From Prosthecobacter sp. (GTDB lineage: Bacteria > Verrucomicrobiota > Verrucomicrobiia > Verrucomicrobiales > Verrucomicrobiaceae), in assembly GCA_021733925.1 (NCBI GenBank), contig JAIPJY010000032.1, forward strand, positions 1 through 64,000: 64,000 nucleotides of DNA. The letters are read 5' to 3'. Shown one piece after another: positions 33,304 to 42,917 of this stretch. A program made the position numbers and the translations under genes. Positions within the stretch are counted from its first letter, which is position 1. The number at the start of each line of letters is the position of its first letter. The notes under the pieces are model-generated. The model worked only from the letters and a program-made list of their open reading frames with translations. It searched no databases and was not told the DNA's origin.

Positions 33304-34050
33304 CTACTGCGGTGGCACACGGAAGAGCTTGCCAGTGTAGGGACATTTGACTTCCATGCCGACAGGCAGACCAGTGACATCCACCAGCTGATGCTTCGCG
33401 GCAAACGGGCTGTTCACGAAGCCTGGGCGGCCAGCGATGGGAGATCCGTAAGGCAGCTCGGCCGCAGGGGCGGGAGCCGTCGGAGCCACCGAGGGTGCGG
33501 ATGGGGCAGGCGTGGTCATGGCGGCCACGTTGCTGTTGGCTGCAACAGGTGTGGTGCGGGGACGCTCAGGAGCTTCCGGAGCCTTTGGGCGGGAGGCTGC
33601 CACGTTGGAAGGGGCGACCTTCACGCTGCCTGGAACCAGGAAGGGACGCTGCGTGTAGGGGCAGACCACTTTGGAGCCAGCGGACATTCCGCGCACATCC
33701 ACCAAGCGTGGTGGATTGGTGAAGGGAGTGCGAACATAGCCGGGGAGGTCTGGTACTGCCTGTGCCACAGGCATCGAGGATGCATTCAGCATCGCAGGAG
33801 GCGGTGTGGCAGGACGATCAGGACCCACGATCTGGCTGGGCGTCTGCACTGGCGTCGTGCTTTGAGTCAGCATGGGTGATCCAGCAGTGGATCCCAGCGG
33901 ACGACTTTCTTTTCCCATGTAGTAGGTGATAAGCCCACGACTCTGGATTTCCTGCCATGCCTCACGGGGAGGAATGGCACAAGATGCCAGCATGAGCGTC
34001 ACAACGCAGGTTGCGACGAGACGAAGCGGGGAATGAGGTGCTTGGGACAT
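33304..34050 (-). CDS. Lipoprotein with two copies of a CPYT-containing motif
   Basis: Protein of 248 residues with lipobox LASC (C24). Two copies of a unit of about 35 residues lie near 103-137 and 212-246. Both run PG(Y/F)V(R/N)(T/S)PF, then LVDV.G(M/L)..G, then V.CPYT...F.VP. Between them is a Pro/Ala-rich linker. Each unit could be a small fold with a single Cys in CPYT. I do not know a function. The gene has its own terminator and an AT-rich upstream region, so it is probably a single-gene unit. Confidence 0.7.
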   Translation of the reverse strand: MSQAPHSPLRLVATCVVTLMLASCAIPPREAWQEIQSRGLITYYMGKESRPLGSTAGSPMLTQSTTPVQTPSQIVGPDRPATPPPAMLNASSMPVAQAVPDLPGYVRTPFTNPPRLVDVRGMSAGSKVVCPYTQRPFLVPGSVKVAPSNVAASRPKAPEAPERPRTTPVAANSNVAAMTTPAPSAPSVAPTAPAPAAELPYGSPIAGRPGFVNSPFAAKHQLVDVTGLPVGMEVKCPYTGKLFRVPPQ

Positions 34051-34059
34051 AGACTTGGC

Positions 34060-34190
34060 GAACGGTTAATTTTTGAAGTGGCATTCTCATTTTAACGATC
34101 TTTTTAAATTATGCAACAACAAGGATGGTAATGATGAGTAACAAAATCCATCTTTATTAAAATAACAATAATATCATGCGTGCCTTGTAT
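34060..34190. other. AT-rich intergenic region
   Basis: The stretch between the lipoprotein gene and rlmH is strikingly AT-rich compared with the GC-rich surroundings, with runs such as TTTTTAAATTAT and TTTATTAAAATAACAATAATAT. It probably carries the divergent promoters of both genes. No operator palindrome is clear. Confidence 0.5.
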
Positions 34191-34219
34191 ATCCCTTTGA
34201 GATGTGCGCTTTTGCTCTC

Positions 34220-34660
34220 ATGCAATGGCGCATTATCACTGTTGGGAAACCCGGACATCCCTGGGTTAAAGAGGCTGTGGAACTCTATTGGAAGAGACTT
34301 CAGCACTACAGCCATTTCGAACATGTGGTGATCAAGGAAGGTCCCTTAGAGAAGGTAGAGAAACAGATCGAAGCCGCGTGTGCGGGTGATCTCTGCATTT
34401 TACTAGACGAACGTGGGCGCCAACTGCGCAGTCTTGATATGGCGAAATGGATCGAAAATGAGGAGGTTTCCGGCCGCAAACGCATCTGCCTGGTCATTGG
34501 TGGTGCAGACGGGCACTCACAGCAATTTCGTGCCAAGGCCAAAATGTCCTGGTCACTCTCCACACTCACCATGCAGCATGACATTGCCTGGGTGATGCTG
34601 ATGGAGCAGATTTACCGCGCCTACACCATCATGCGCGGAGAGCCCTACCATCGGGAATGA
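34220..34660 (+). CDS. rlmH: 23S rRNA pseudouridine-1915 N3-methyltransferase RlmH
   Basis: SPOUT-class methyltransferase of 146 residues, close to the usual 155. The trefoil-knot SAM-site segments are ILLDERGRQL, then FVIGG-type CLVIGGADG, then LSTLTMQHDIAWVMLMEQIYRA with the catalytic EQ(I/L)YRA end. It methylates pseudouridine 1915 in helix 69 of the assembled 70S ribosome. The ATG at 34220 is chosen because the family begins with the MQWRIITVGKPG pattern. Confidence 0.95.
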   Translation: MQWRIITVGKPGHPWVKEAVELYWKRLQHYSHFEHVVIKEGPLEKVEKQIEAACAGDLCILLDERGRQLRSLDMAKWIENEEVSGRKRICLVIGGADGHSQQFRAKAKMSWSLSTLTMQHDIAWVMLMEQIYRAYTIMRGEPYHRE

Positions 34661-34791
34661 TTTCACAAGAGCGATGATGAAACTTGCCTCCCGGCTCATT
34701 TATTGCTGAACTGAGTCGCAAATCTTCGCATTTTCGCCTTGCTGATAACTTGGGAGAACCTAAATTTCAAATATTCTCAACTATTCACTTC

Positions 34792-37728
34792 ATGTCTTCA
34801 TCGGTCCTTAGAAACGTCATTCACCCCAAGGCGCAGACTGCTCCGCTGGAGAATGCGCGTGAAGAGGTGCGGGATCAGCGCATGGGAGCCCCCATGAACG
34901 CAGACTTCTCCAAACACGAATCAGAGGACATGGAGCTGGTACTTGGAGTGCTGGTGGAAAACGCGCCGGTTGCGATGGCCATGTTTGACCGTGGAATGCG
35001 GTATATGCTGGCCAACCGCCAGTGGATCACTGAATTCGGTCTGCAGCAGGTGCAGCCGCTCGTCGGCAAGAGCCAGTATGAAATTTTTCCGGGCCTGCAT
35101 CCAGGTTGGAGACAGGTCTATGAACGTGCGTTGCAGGGGCACATCGTCCGCAGCGAGCATGATTCTCTCAGCGGACCTGATGGCCAGCACCTGGTCTATC
35201 GCTGGGAAGTACGGCCGTGGCGCAAGAAGCGTGATGCCGCTGTGGGTGGCCTGATGGTGACCTGTGAAAAATTTAGCTCTCCCCAGCCTTCAGGTGAAGA
35301 TGCTGTCAAAGCAGATCCTGCCTCTGAGGATGAAGACGGCGGCCAGCCCGTGGCAAAAACGCCCGATCCGCTGGACTGCTCCATTCCGATGCTGGTGCTG
35401 AACGTGGATGGGGCGATCTTGCGCTCCAATGTCGCCGCTGCACACCTGACCCTGGACAAAGGCATTCAGGAGGGCACCACCTGCTTTTGGGAAGTGTTTG
35501 GTGAAGGCCGGGACTACAGCGCGTTGCGTCAGCAAACACTTGATGCTCTCACTCGCGTCACGATGGAGCAGAATCTTGCGCCGGCCTGCATCATCACTCG
35601 CCCGGATGCCTCACCGGACTCGTCGACCCCTTCACGCTGGCTGGTTTCAGCGCTCGCACACAAAGGGCCAGATGGGTCCTCCCGCCAGTTCATGCTGATG
35701 GGTTTTTCGCCGCAGACGGCGATGGAAGGCGTCACACGCATCACCCCACCACCAGCACCGGCCCCAGTGATCGTTGCCTCTCCCACACCTGCAGCAGCAC
35801 CGGTGGATGATGCAGCACAGCAGCGCTTGGAGAACGAGCTTTCACGTGCACGGCAGGAACTGCGCACTCTCGCCGAGGCTCAGCAGGCTTTTGGCAGGCG
35901 TGAAGCCCGACTGCGCAGTTATCTCGAAGGCATTCCCTGTGGCGTCTTCGTTCTGGATGAGCGTGGCGTTCCGGTGTTTCAGAATGAAGGGCTGGCCAAA
36001 CTGCTTGGGCGTCCGCTTGAAACCGATCAAACCGTCGAAAGCTGGCTGGCGCATGCTTGTCCTACCGAAGAGCATCGCGCGCAGGTCGTCCTGGCCTGGC
36101 GGGAAAGCGTCTGGCGGCGTCAGTTGACGCGCACCGTGTCTCTTGCCACGGCGGATGGACTGCTCAAAGAGCTGGAGTTTCATCCCATTGCACTGCCCGG
36201 CGGGGGGCTCCTCGTCAGCATTCAGGACGCCACCGAGCACACACGTCATGAAGAGCAGCTCCGCAGCATGGAGGCCAAGCTCCGCACGCTGATGCAGGGC
36301 AGTCCCATCGCCATTGTCATGACGGACAAAGCTGGCGTCATCTTCGAAGTCAATCAGCATGCCGAAGAGCTGCTCGGTCAGGCCAAGTCGGATCTGCGGC
36401 GCTATCCGCTGGATGCCTGGCTGGATCCTGACAGCGCCACAGCACGGCGTGATGCCCTGCGCTCCCTCCAAAACAGCGGCAGGCAGGCCGAAGCACTCGG
36501 AGTTCGCATCAAACGTGTCGATGGTTCTTTCTCGCGTGCCATCCTGAATCTTGCAGCAGTCCCGGATGCTCAGGGAGAAACCCATTGCACCATTCACTAC
36601 CTGCAGGAGGTCACGGAGCCCGCAGCCGTCACCGTGCCTGATGCGGTGTCTCCCACCGCACGCACTTCCCACACGCCTTCCACAGTGTCAGGGCCTGCCA
36701 GCGCCGTGCTGCTCACCACCGATGCCAATGGCCGCGTGCGCACTTGGACAGAGCATGCGCATCAGGTCTTCGGTCTGGAGGCGGCTGCAGCCATCGGGCG
36801 GCCGTTGCATCAGTTCTTCCGTCCTTCGGACGCCACCGGCTTTTTTGCAGATCTCGCCGAACAGGCGGCAAATCCTCAGAGCATCATTCAGCGTCCAATT
36901 TTCGGCGGGAATGGCAAACGCGGGGAAGTGGAAACCAGCGTAAATGCGCTTGAGGAAGGCGGGGTTGAACTCATCTCCCATTTCACCACCGAGATCGAGA
37001 CTTCTGAAGTTGTCCCGTTGCCTGTGGCGATGCTGAAAGCAGCGATCCCGCTGGCTTTCCAGGTGGTTTCACCTTCCAGCGCACGCTGGCCCGTTGTCGA
37101 TCTCGAGCGCGAGAAACTCCTGCTCACCGAGACCCATCATCGCATCAAAAACCATCTGCAGATCATCTCCAGCCTGCTCAACATGCAGATCAATGGCGTG
37201 AGCGATCAGGATGCCCGCAATGCCCTGCGCTCCAGTCAGAACCGCGTGCGTGCCATCGCCGCACTGCATCAGCATTTGTATCAGGTCGCGCTCGGGAAGG
37301 GCGACACCTTCAGCGACTTCTCTCGCGATCTCGTCGCGCACTTGCGTGAATGTTACGAGGTGAAGTCAGACCAGATCAAGTTACATCTGGAAGTGCAGGA
37401 AGGTCCCATCGAGCAGGAGTGGCTCATGCCACTCGCGCTCACCCTGAATGAGGCGCTCTCGAACTGCTTCGAACACGCTTACCCGCATGGCCGTCAGGGA
37501 CAGATCACCGCTCAGCTGAGTTATACCCAGGGCAGCGGTGAACTCATCATCAGTGACGATGGTGTGGGTCTGCCCGCCGAGTTTCATCCCGGCGAAGGCA
37601 GCGGCCTCGGCCTCAAAATCCTCGCGGTGTTCGCTGATCAAATGCGCGGCCAGCTCTTTGTCCGGGGCAATCCCGATCAAGGCACCGAGATCAAGCTGCG
37701 TTTTCCGCTGGCCACGCCCGAAGGTTAA
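34792..37728 (+). CDS. Multi-PAS sensor histidine kinase, HisKA_2 type
   Basis: Soluble protein of 978 residues without membrane segments. Four or five PAS-like domains cover about 50-750, including one at 50-130 (VENAPVAMAMFDRGMRYMLANRQW) and others near 380-470, 495-600 and 650-745. The kinase core begins LTETHHRIKNHLQIISSLLNMQ (landmark), where the His at 783 is the likely phosphorylation site. This HisKA_2 form is typical of kinases with HATPase_c_2-like domains (NEALSNCFEHAYPHG, then DDGVGLP, then GSGLGLKIL). The ATG at 34792 is chosen; a TTG at 34684 would extend it into the preceding spacer. No response regulator lies next to it, so it signals to a partner elsewhere. Confidence 0.88.
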   Translation: MSSSVLRNVIHPKAQTAPLENAREEVRDQRMGAPMNADFSKHESEDMELVLGVLVENAPVAMAMFDRGMRYMLANRQWITEFGLQQVQPLVGKSQYEIFPGLHPGWRQVYERALQGHIVRSEHDSLSGPDGQHLVYRWEVRPWRKKRDAAVGGLMVTCEKFSSPQPSGEDAVKADPASEDEDGGQPVAKTPDPLDCSIPMLVLNVDGAILRSNVAAAHLTLDKGIQEGTTCFWEVFGEGRDYSALRQQTLDALTRVTMEQNLAPACIITRPDASPDSSTPSRWLVSALAHKGPDGSSRQFMLMGFSPQTAMEGVTRITPPPAPAPVIVASPTPAAAPVDDAAQQRLENELSRARQELRTLAEAQQAFGRREARLRSYLEGIPCGVFVLDERGVPVFQNEGLAKLLGRPLETDQTVESWLAHACPTEEHRAQVVLAWRESVWRRQLTRTVSLATADGLLKELEFHPIALPGGGLLVSIQDATEHTRHEEQLRSMEAKLRTLMQGSPIAIVMTDKAGVIFEVNQHAEELLGQAKSDLRRYPLDAWLDPDSATARRDALRSLQNSGRQAEALGVRIKRVDGSFSRAILNLAAVPDAQGETHCTIHYLQEVTEPAAVTVPDAVSPTARTSHTPSTVSGPASAVLLTTDANGRVRTWTEHAHQVFGLEAAAAIGRPLHQFFRPSDATGFFADLAEQAANPQSIIQRPIFGGNGKRGEVETSVNALEEGGVELISHFTTEIETSEVVPLPVAMLKAAIPLAFQVVSPSSARWPVVDLEREKLLLTETHHRIKNHLQIISSLLNMQINGVSDQDARNALRSSQNRVRAIAALHQHLYQVALGKGDTFSDFSRDLVAHLRECYEVKSDQIKLHLEVQEGPIEQEWLMPLALTLNEALSNCFEHAYPHGRQGQITAQLSYTQGSGELIISDDGVGLPAEFHPGEGSGLGLKILAVFADQMRGQLFVRGNPDQGTEIKLRFPLATPEG

Positions 37729-37758
37729 ACCTTCTGCGTAGCATATTCCTTTTGCGAA

Positions 37759-39870
37759 GTGCAGCGCTGCTGTGACAATGGCAGCGTGCTGACCTCACCC
37801 ACGGCCTGCCTAAACCTCCTGGCGTTTCTGACGCTTGGCCTGTCCAGTGTCGTCGCGCAGCCCGTCACCACACGAACCGACAAAGTCGCCGAACTGCTCA
37901 ATGACTGGTTTGCCAAAGGCACGGCGGCGGGGCTGCAGGCCATCACGTATGAAAATCGTGACGGCCAGCATTCCCCCCTGAACACGGCGCAGTATCCGCA
38001 GCTGCAGGTCTTCAAAGGCGACGAAAAAGGCGCCGCCACGCATCTTCGCTCCCAGCCCACCTTGGGCAATTGTTCCATGTCTTCAGGAGCCACGCAGATG
38101 GGCTGCCTGCCGCGGATCATCACGATGGATCCCGGTGGTAACCTGTTCCTGGCCAAGCAGTACCTCTCCAACAACCTCTTCATCTATCCCGAACACCAGG
38201 ACTACGACATCGGTGCCAACGGCGTCGGGGGGTATGGTGATCTCCTGCCGATCAACACACCCTGCCTGCTCATCTCCCAGGGCTCCTCCTTCACCGACCA
38301 GCCCTTCCTGAAGGCCCTGCTCTCCACCACTGCCGCCTTTCCTCCAGACACGCAGAAGCTGCTCATCGAAAAGCGCCTGCTCATGCCCACGCTGCAGTCC
38401 ATTTTTCGCCGCTCGAACAAGGTGGTGCAGACATCCGAGGACTACTTTACCGGAAAAGCTCACCCGCCGGTCTTCGACGGCACGCAGATTGACGAGGAAA
38501 AAATGGTGCGCATCGCCCATGAAATGACGCCGGCGAAAATTCCGCCGATCGTGCTGCTGCGTGTCATCGAGGAATCCAAAATCGAGCCAGGTAAAAATTT
38601 CTTTGAGCTCGCCGGCTCCCATCCCTGGCAGCTTTCCGACACGCCCGTCTCCATCGCCCGCATCCTGCGTGGCAATGAAGCCGAGCACACCATGCACATC
38701 GGCTTTGATCAAACCGTGAACTTGGTCAAAGCCCCCCTGAAAATGCGCGCCGCCGTATTGCAGGGGGATCCACGCTTCGTCCGCATCGAGTCTGAACCCG
38801 GCGGCGATGTCATGCGCCTCCGCATCCGCTGGGAGCCGCCCCTCATTGCCTCCACTGGCATCCGCAGCCATCGCATCGACATCGGCATCTTCGCCGACAA
38901 CGGCTCCAGCATCAGCGCCCCCGCCATCATCAGCTTTTACATGCTGCCCAACGAGATGCACTTCTATGATGAGAAGGGCCGTGTCTCTGAAATTCACTAT
39001 CAGACTCACAATCCAGATTTTGGTCTGCCCGTCACGGACACCGACCCCCGCTGGGCCAAGATCCTCCTCGCCTTCAGCATGAAGGACACCAACCTCCGCA
39101 GCCGGCTGCTCGAACAAATTCTCACGCCCGCCGAACGCAGCGGTTTGCAGCAGCACTACCTCGTGCTCAAACCCCTGCTCGATGCCTTCAGCGTGGTCGA
39201 AAACGACGACAAACGCAAAGACACCGCCGCCCAGTTGCGTGGAAAACTGGGCGAGTCCATCAGCGCGGCCTTGAAAAAACCTGTCGCAGAAAAATCCGAC
39301 CTCACCGTGCGTGCCACCATCGACAAGGTGCTCAACTCGATCGCCAACTTTCATCCCTTCTACCTTGGCTCGCAGCGCGAACTCGACGCACTGGCGACGA
39401 CCTCGTCCAAATCAACCGCCGTCGCCGATGTCCGCGCCGAACTTCATCGCCTCATCATGCAGGGGGTCCTCGTCGAGCAGGCCTCCGGGCAGATCGACAC
39501 CATGTCACCTCCGGAAAAGCTTTCCCTGGGAGAGCGCTACATGCTGCGTGGTCTGAACACCACCCTGCTCAGCCAGGTGCTCTTCCCCGACGTCCTTGAG
39601 CGTTCCACCGCCCCCGCTTACGTCAGCCCGCGGCTCACCACACCCAAGCAGTGGCGTGATGTCTATCGCTATGATCCCAGCTCCGGCGAACTTCAGGGCT
39701 GGATCCGCTACGCCGACGCACGCATCGCCAACTTCGACGCCGAAGGCCGGCTCCTGCCCGATGGTCCGAAAGGCAAAGCCGTGCCCGTTCTCTACCTCAT
39801 GAATGAAAAGGGTCTGCTCACCTGGCGTGCTCAACCCGCGCCCACGCCGGTGTCATCGTCCTCGAAGTGA
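37759..39870 (+). CDS. Large exported protein of unknown function
   Basis: Protein of 703 residues with an N-terminal signal-like helix (CLNLLAFLTLGLSSVVAQP). I recognise no domain. The N-terminal third (70-180) has several Cys and Gly-rich turns, a beta-rich part lies near 280-420, and a helical part runs from about 430 to 560. It starts 31 nt after the kinase in the same direction, so the two may be co-transcribed. An alternative start would be the M in the same signal region if the first Met is not used. Confidence 0.7.
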   Translation: MQRCCDNGSVLTSPTACLNLLAFLTLGLSSVVAQPVTTRTDKVAELLNDWFAKGTAAGLQAITYENRDGQHSPLNTAQYPQLQVFKGDEKGAATHLRSQPTLGNCSMSSGATQMGCLPRIITMDPGGNLFLAKQYLSNNLFIYPEHQDYDIGANGVGGYGDLLPINTPCLLISQGSSFTDQPFLKALLSTTAAFPPDTQKLLIEKRLLMPTLQSIFRRSNKVVQTSEDYFTGKAHPPVFDGTQIDEEKMVRIAHEMTPAKIPPIVLLRVIEESKIEPGKNFFELAGSHPWQLSDTPVSIARILRGNEAEHTMHIGFDQTVNLVKAPLKMRAAVLQGDPRFVRIESEPGGDVMRLRIRWEPPLIASTGIRSHRIDIGIFADNGSSISAPAIISFYMLPNEMHFYDEKGRVSEIHYQTHNPDFGLPVTDTDPRWAKILLAFSMKDTNLRSRLLEQILTPAERSGLQQHYLVLKPLLDAFSVVENDDKRKDTAAQLRGKLGESISAALKKPVAEKSDLTVRATIDKVLNSIANFHPFYLGSQRELDALATTSSKSTAVADVRAELHRLIMQGVLVEQASGQIDTMSPPEKLSLGERYMLRGLNTTLLSQVLFPDVLERSTAPAYVSPRLTTPKQWRDVYRYDPSSGELQGWIRYADARIANFDAEGRLLPDGPKGKAVPVLYLMNEKGLLTWRAQPAPTPVSSSSK

Positions 39871-39893
39871 TGAAGGGGTCTGCTTGATCTACC

Positions 39894-42110
39894 TCAGTCA
39901 TAGCTCATCACATCGTGCATCTGCCAGGACATACGTCCTTTCCCCACGCCCTCCTCGCTCCACACCCGCAGGTCCAGCGCCTCAAAAGGCTCCAGCCATT
40001 TCAACGCTGCCTTCAAATCCACCGCACCGCCGCTTTGCGCCCGTGCTGTTGCAAATGCCTTCAGAAACTCCCGCAGCTTGGTGATGCTCAGCTTCACCCG
40101 CATGCCTGCGGCTGGGCGGGCACCTGGCTGCTTGAGGATTTCCGCCAGGTGACTCTGCTGCACGCGTGAGGTGCCCAGCATGAACAGTTGATCGTTCAAC
40201 GACGCACACGGTCCCGCTTCTCTCGAATCAAACGGCAGCTCATAGCTGTAACTCGTCAGATCGCCGCCCCGCTTCACCACGATTTTTGGCAGCTCAATCG
40301 GCTGCGGTGTCGGCACGCTTTTCAACAGCAGCTGCAGCGCCTCTTCCATGTTCTGCCATGACACGCCGATCAGCGCGCGGTTCTTGATCTCATGCACGCT
40401 GGCAATGCGCGGCAGCGGCACCGCTTCACCTCCCGGAGGCAAGCCCGGCAGCAGCGGCATTTTTCCACCGACATCGAGGATGAAAGCCCCATCACCGCTC
40501 AACGCTTTCTGCCAGATCGTTTTCGTGCCGTCATACAGTTCCAGGACACTTGGCAGCACCGCTTGATCCACCAGCTTGAACATCTCCGCTGACTTCTCGC
40601 CGCCCACGCCTGCCTTGACCAGTTCATGGGCCGTCGCATGCACCGTGCGCATCCATGCTTCGAAGTAAGCTCGCCCGGCCCCCGTGCCCGATCCCTGACC
40701 GCTGATGCCAAACACCAGCTCCGGTTCATCCAGCACCACCGAGAACTGCGACGCCTTCGCCAGCTCTGCGCTTTCTGCTGTCGAAAGACCACCGGCCATT
40801 TCCATTTGCACCCCGCCGTCCCACCAAGCCACCACCGCGCCGTTGGTATGTTCGTTGCGATAGTAGGCACGCTCTGCCGCCGCCAGCTCGATCACCTGCG
40901 GTTCCAAGGCACGCGCCATGCCGGCAAAAGTTTTCTCGCTCTGCAAGCCCGCCAGCAGTCCGCGCACGATGGGCTGAAACGGGTGGTCCGATTGCATCAC
41001 ATCCCAAAACACACCGTCCCAGCAGGCGATCAAACCCAGGCCTTTCTGCGCATGCGCATCCAGCCTGCGCATCTCAGGCCTCGCCAGCAGCGAATCCTCC
41101 ACCGAGTTCGCCAGCCGAATCTGCTCCTTCGATTTCCCCACCGCCACATACGCTCGCTGGGTGCCCAGACCCATGGCCAGCACCCAACTCTTGCGCGCCA
41201 GCACCTCCAGACCGCGTGCGATCCTGTCCTTCATTTCCGGTGTGATCCCGGGAACGGCCTGCGTGATGCCTTCCAGCCACTCCCGCTGCCTGTCCACCGT
41301 CAGCACCTGATCCATCGCGATCTCATTCACCGTGATCTTTTCCCCCTGCGCCGTCACGATGCGAGACTGCGGCGCATCTCCCAGCCAGTCCGAAAGATGC
41401 AGCAGATCGCTGATCCATTTCAGCACCTGCTCCGGTTCCGGCGATGCCACACCGATCATCACCGGCGGCATTTCAAACCGCTGCAGCAGCAGGATCAGGG
41501 CCTCCAATACGGCGGGGTCACGCAGCGCTGCTTCCATCAGCTTTTTCGCATCAAAACTCGTGCCCAGACCTGCCAGCACGCCACCGCTCATCATGCCGCG
41601 ATACGCCGTCTCATTGTAGAGATCGTTCAACTGCCGCAGCAGCACGAGGCTCTTCACGCTGTCTTTGCCGAAGGCAAGAAACGCCTCATCCACGGCCACC
41701 GCCTTGGATGTTTCAGGTGTCGGCGCCTTGTCCTCCACAAACGCCATCATCTGACTCCACCAACGCGATGCCTGCAGCGCCTCCGCGTGCTTCTTGAACT
41801 GCACACTGCTCACGCAAAACTCCACGTCACCCATCACGCGGCCCGCCAGCCCCAGCCTCTCCGCCTCCGTCAGCAGCGTCGGCTTCACTACCACCGGGGC
41901 TTCCGTTGATGGTTTTAGGGCGGCTTTTTTCTTTCCGCAGCCGCACAGGAGCAGTGATGCGGGCAGCAACAATGACGAAATCAGAATGATGAATGACGAA
42001 TGAAGTCCGAATGACGATGCTCGAAACTCACGTCTCGCGAGGCGATGCCACTCCCGTTTGATATTTGGGCTTTGGCATTTCTTCGTCATTCGCCATTCTG
42101 GTTTCGTCAT
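39894..42110 (-). CDS. Large lipoprotein of unknown function with repeat-derived N-terminus
   Basis: Protein of up to 738 residues, lipobox in LLLCGCGKKK near residue 57. The mature part, about 680 residues, is mostly helical and has no motif I recognise. Its N-terminus is odd: the first ATG, 42110, and the first 45 residues lie in an inverted ATTCGTCATT-type repeat, and there is no other Met before residue 90. Translation may really begin at a TTG or similar codon shortly before SFIILISSLLLPASLL, so that only the signal peptide is encoded by repeat DNA. It overlaps the yebC-like stop by 4 nt. Confidence 0.65.
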   Translation of the reverse strand: MTKPEWRMTKKCQSPNIKREWHRLARREFRASSFGLHSSFIILISSLLLPASLLLCGCGKKKAALKPSTEAPVVVKPTLLTEAERLGLAGRVMGDVEFCVSSVQFKKHAEALQASRWWSQMMAFVEDKAPTPETSKAVAVDEAFLAFGKDSVKSLVLLRQLNDLYNETAYRGMMSGGVLAGLGTSFDAKKLMEAALRDPAVLEALILLLQRFEMPPVMIGVASPEPEQVLKWISDLLHLSDWLGDAPQSRIVTAQGEKITVNEIAMDQVLTVDRQREWLEGITQAVPGITPEMKDRIARGLEVLARKSWVLAMGLGTQRAYVAVGKSKEQIRLANSVEDSLLARPEMRRLDAHAQKGLGLIACWDGVFWDVMQSDHPFQPIVRGLLAGLQSEKTFAGMARALEPQVIELAAAERAYYRNEHTNGAVVAWWDGGVQMEMAGGLSTAESAELAKASQFSVVLDEPELVFGISGQGSGTGAGRAYFEAWMRTVHATAHELVKAGVGGEKSAEMFKLVDQAVLPSVLELYDGTKTIWQKALSGDGAFILDVGGKMPLLPGLPPGGEAVPLPRIASVHEIKNRALIGVSWQNMEEALQLLLKSVPTPQPIELPKIVVKRGGDLTSYSYELPFDSREAGPCASLNDQLFMLGTSRVQQSHLAEILKQPGARPAAGMRVKLSITKLREFLKAFATARAQSGGAVDLKAALKWLEPFEALDLRVWSEEGVGKGRMSWQMHDVMSYD

Positions 42111-42111
42111 T
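41971..42111. repeat. Inverted repeat with 30-nt arms of the ATTCGTCATT type
   Basis: Arms 41971-42000 and 42082-42111 are complementary at 27 of 30 positions (they begin AATGACGAAA and end TTTCGTCATT). The 81-nt centre includes a further AATGACGA copy and a TCTCGCGA palindrome. The right arm covers the stop codon of the yebC-like gene and the annotated start of the 738-residue lipoprotein. Repeats of this wording recur in genomes of related bacteria as I recall, so it is likely a mobile or slippage-spread element. Confidence 0.8.
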
Positions 42112-42823
42112 TCAGCGCAGCGTAAACCCGGTGCACATCATCGTGTCCATCCAGTGTCTGCAAAAAGCTCGTCACTTCATCACGCTGCTCATCGGTCAGC
42201 TCCGGAAATTCCTTCGGCACGTAGCTCATTTCCGAAGTCGTCACCTGCCAGCCCGCCGCCTTCAGCGCCTTCGTCACCGCATCCAGCGTGGTGAGCTGCG
42301 TGAAAAACCGCGCGCCAATGTGGCCCGCCGCCTCTTCATCCTCCACTTCCATCGGCTCCACGTTTTCCGCCTCGGCTTCCAGCGCCGCCTCCTCGATGTC
42401 CAGCGTCTTGTCTGCGTGATGCGCCTCGATCAGGCCCACGTGGTCAAACATCCACATCACCTTGCTCATGGTGCCCGCGCGGAACAGCACCTTGATGTCC
42501 GAGGACGTGCGGTTGTTGTTGTCCGTCAGGCATTCCACGATCACCGGCACCCGGTGCGGCGTGAAGCCCTCGTACGTCGTCGTCTCAAACTGCACCGCAT
42601 CCGGCCCGGTGCCCGAGCCCTTCGCGATCGCGCGCTCGATCGTGTCCCGCGTCACGCTCTGCTTCTTGGCAATCGCCACCGCCGCCGCCAGTCGGGCATT
42701 GTATTCCGGGTGCGGTCCGCCCAGCTTCGCCGCCACCTGGATTTCACGCACCAGCTTCCCCGTGATCTTTCCCTTCTGGTCTGCGGCCATTTCCCGCCAT
42801 TTCTGTTTCCATTGTGCGCCCAT
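42107..42823 (-). CDS. YebC/PmpR family DNA-binding regulator
   Basis: Protein of 238 residues, full length for the family. It begins MGAQWKQKWREMAADQKG, followed by the three-domain YebC fold with NNRTSSDIKVLFRAGTMSKVMWMFDHVGLI (landmarks) and the C-terminal GHDDVHRVYAAL end. The family members are transcription regulators in some species, and a translation role at proline stretches (TACO1-like) is also reported for some. The N-terminal GHSKW motif of classical members is replaced by GAQWKQ. The last codons are within the right arm of the inverted repeat. Confidence 0.93.
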   Translation of the reverse strand: MGAQWKQKWREMAADQKGKITGKLVREIQVAAKLGGPHPEYNARLAAAVAIAKKQSVTRDTIERAIAKGSGTGPDAVQFETTTYEGFTPHRVPVIVECLTDNNNRTSSDIKVLFRAGTMSKVMWMFDHVGLIEAHHADKTLDIEEAALEAEAENVEPMEVEDEEAAGHIGARFFTQLTTLDAVTKALKAAGWQVTTSEMSYVPKEFPELTDEQRDEVTSFLQTLDGHDDVHRVYAALK

Positions 42824-42917
42824 GATGTGTCTTTCAGTTCAAAGTTAGGCCGCAATCAAAGGTGGGAGCGATGGGAATGCAAGGAGCACCAAGCTACGAA
42901 CCACGCTCATTTTGTGC

